The notes under the pieces were generated by a model. It was not told the DNA's origin. It made no database searches and saw nothing but the letters and a program-made list of their open reading frames with translations. The position numbers and the translations under genes were made by a program. Below are positions 4,949 to 5,574 of a stretch of 5,574 nucleotides of DNA, in pieces. Location: the NCBI GenBank assembly GCA_964575715.1, contig CAZNSG010000024.1, positions 1-5,574 on the forward strand, read 5' to 3'. Positions within the stretch are counted from its first letter, which is position 1; the number at the start of each line of letters is the position of its first letter. This stretch comes from PNAI01 sp964575715 (lineage in GTDB: Bacteria; Pseudomonadota; Alphaproteobacteria; Rhizobiales; Xanthobacteraceae).

Positions 4949-5311
4949 CTACGATACCTGAGCGTCAAGTTCCTGTTGCAATTTTGTCATTTCGGCACCG
5001 ACCGCATCGAGGTCCTGCTGCGTATCAGGCTGATATGTGGCTAACGTAAGATAACCTGTCCTCAGGTGTTCTCTGACTTTCAGGTCGGTGATGAGATTAA
5101 GCATCATTATGATCGCAACTTTTATCTTATCTTTCGGATACGGAAGATCCTTTATGTCTTGAACCATTCCGCTTTTGCAAACCATGAGGTCTCCATATTC
5201 GGAGACGATTTTCGTGGCCTCCTGAGCATCGCGAGGAAATTCCGCATTACTGCCAACCTCCAACTTGGTCGTGCGACCCAACATGCGCTGGAAAAATTCG
5301 AGTATCGGCAT
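4949..5311 (-). CDS. Uncharacterised 120-aa protein inserted between nuoF and nuoG
   Basis: The protein begins MPILEFFQRMLGRTTKLEVG; I do not recognise it as a named family. It looks soluble: no signal peptide and no long membrane span, although residues 1-12 could form a short amphipathic helix and 63-76 (IKVAIIMMLNLITD) a buried one. A single cysteine lies at residue 45 (DLMVCKSG). The C-terminus (about 98-118) is rich in Asp, Glu and Gln and probably helical. By hand count, GC over 4981-5280 is about 47%, against 60-68% in lines of neighbouring nuo genes, which suggests later acquisition. The ATG at 5311 lies 5 nt after the nuoF stop with GGAG 8 nt upstream. A longer open frame upstream overlaps nuoF and was rejected. 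It is co-directional and tightly packed, so it is probably expressed with complex I. Confidence 0.75.
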   Translation of the reverse strand: MPILEFFQRMLGRTTKLEVGSNAEFPRDAQEATKIVSEYGDLMVCKSGMVQDIKDLPYPKDKIKVAIIMMLNLITDLKVREHLRTGYLTLATYQPDTQQDLDAVGAEMTKLQQELDAQVS

Positions 5312-5316
5312 CGCGC

Positions 5317-5574
5317 CTACTCCGCCGCCACGCGTACCGGATCGGGATGCGGGTTGGCCGCATACTCGTCGATGCGCCGCTCGATCTCCGGCCGGAAATG
5401 CCGCAGCAAGCCCTGCACCGGCCAGGCCGCGCCGTCGCCAAAGGCGCAAATGGTGTGCCCTTCGATCTGCTTGGTCACCTCGAACAGCATGTCGATCTCG
5501 CGCCGCTGCGCGCGCCCGTCCGCCATGCGCGTGAGCACGCGCCACATCCAGCCCATGCCCTCGCGGCAGGGTGT
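5317..5574 (-). CDS. nuoF: NADH-quinone oxidoreductase subunit F, C-terminal part (partial)
   Basis: The last 85 codons of the NADH- and FMN-binding subunit, which accepts hydride from NADH. The visible part starts TPCREGMGWMWRVLTRM, the end of the conserved SCGxCxPCREG motif. Its Cys is a ligand of the N3 [4Fe-4S] cluster, and a later Cys in HTICAFGDGAAWPVQG is the fourth ligand. The helical domain after it (RHFRPEIERRIDEY) and the C-terminal end are typical. The rest of the gene lies beyond the right edge. It ends in TAG at 5319-5317. In most related operons as I know them nuoG follows directly; here two small genes intervene. Confidence 0.95.
   Translation of the reverse strand, partial: TPCREGMGWMWRVLTRMADGRAQRREIDMLFEVTKQIEGHTICAFGDGAAWPVQGLLRHFRPEIERRIDEYAANPHPDPVRVAAE
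5320..5323 (-). promoter_or_regulatory. Ribosome binding site of the 120-aa gene, inside nuoF
   Basis: GGAG on the minus strand is made of the last nuoF codon (GAG) plus the preceding base and lies 8 nt upstream of the ATG at 5311. The same stop/ribosome-site arrangement occurs at the nuoG-nuoH junction. It may once have served nuoG directly, which is an inference. Confidence 0.6.

Noticed and set aside
5312..5545. Upstream extension of the 120-aa gene to a 198-aa product
   Set aside because: The added part overlaps nuoF out of frame, is Arg/Ala-rich shadow sequence, and has no ribosome site; the ATG at 5311 has one.

Overview
The window lies inside an alphaproteobacterial nuo operon, which encodes respiratory complex I (NADH:ubiquinone oxidoreductase). 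All genes read on the minus strand, so transcription runs from right to left: nuoF (3' end only), two small uncharacterised genes, nuoG, nuoH, nuoI, nuoJ and the first 11 codons of nuoK. The encoded proteins, high GC and the type of palindromic repeat suggest a member of the Hyphomicrobiales (Rhizobiales), perhaps near Bradyrhizobium or Xanthobacteraceae. That placement rests on recall of sequence style, not on a search.

The conserved genes form one electron path. NuoF passes electrons from NADH/FMN through its N3 cluster to the Fe-S chain in NuoG (clusters N1b, N5 and N4 are visible). NuoI carries them over clusters N6a/N6b to quinone, which binds at the interface with NuoH. NuoJ and NuoK belong to the proton-pumping membrane arm.

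Region by region: 5574-5317 is the nuoF C-terminus. 5311-4640 is an accessory insert holding a 120-aa gene of lower GC, a 27-codon fragment that copies the nuoG start, and a 69-aa coiled-coil gene. 4629-2518 is nuoG, 2513-1488 nuoH and 1478-990 nuoI. 989-827 is an intergenic gap with two palindromic REP-like elements. 826-218 is nuoJ. 217-34 is a second gap with two more elements of the same family, and 33-1 is the start of nuoK.

The least ordinary parts are the insert between nuoF and nuoG, where the nuoG start occurs twice 315 bp apart and flanks a small gene, and the paired palindromes on both sides of nuoJ, whose stems covary while their flanking boxes stay fixed. No operon promoter, tRNA, rRNA, CRISPR array, transposase or rho-independent terminator was found in the window.
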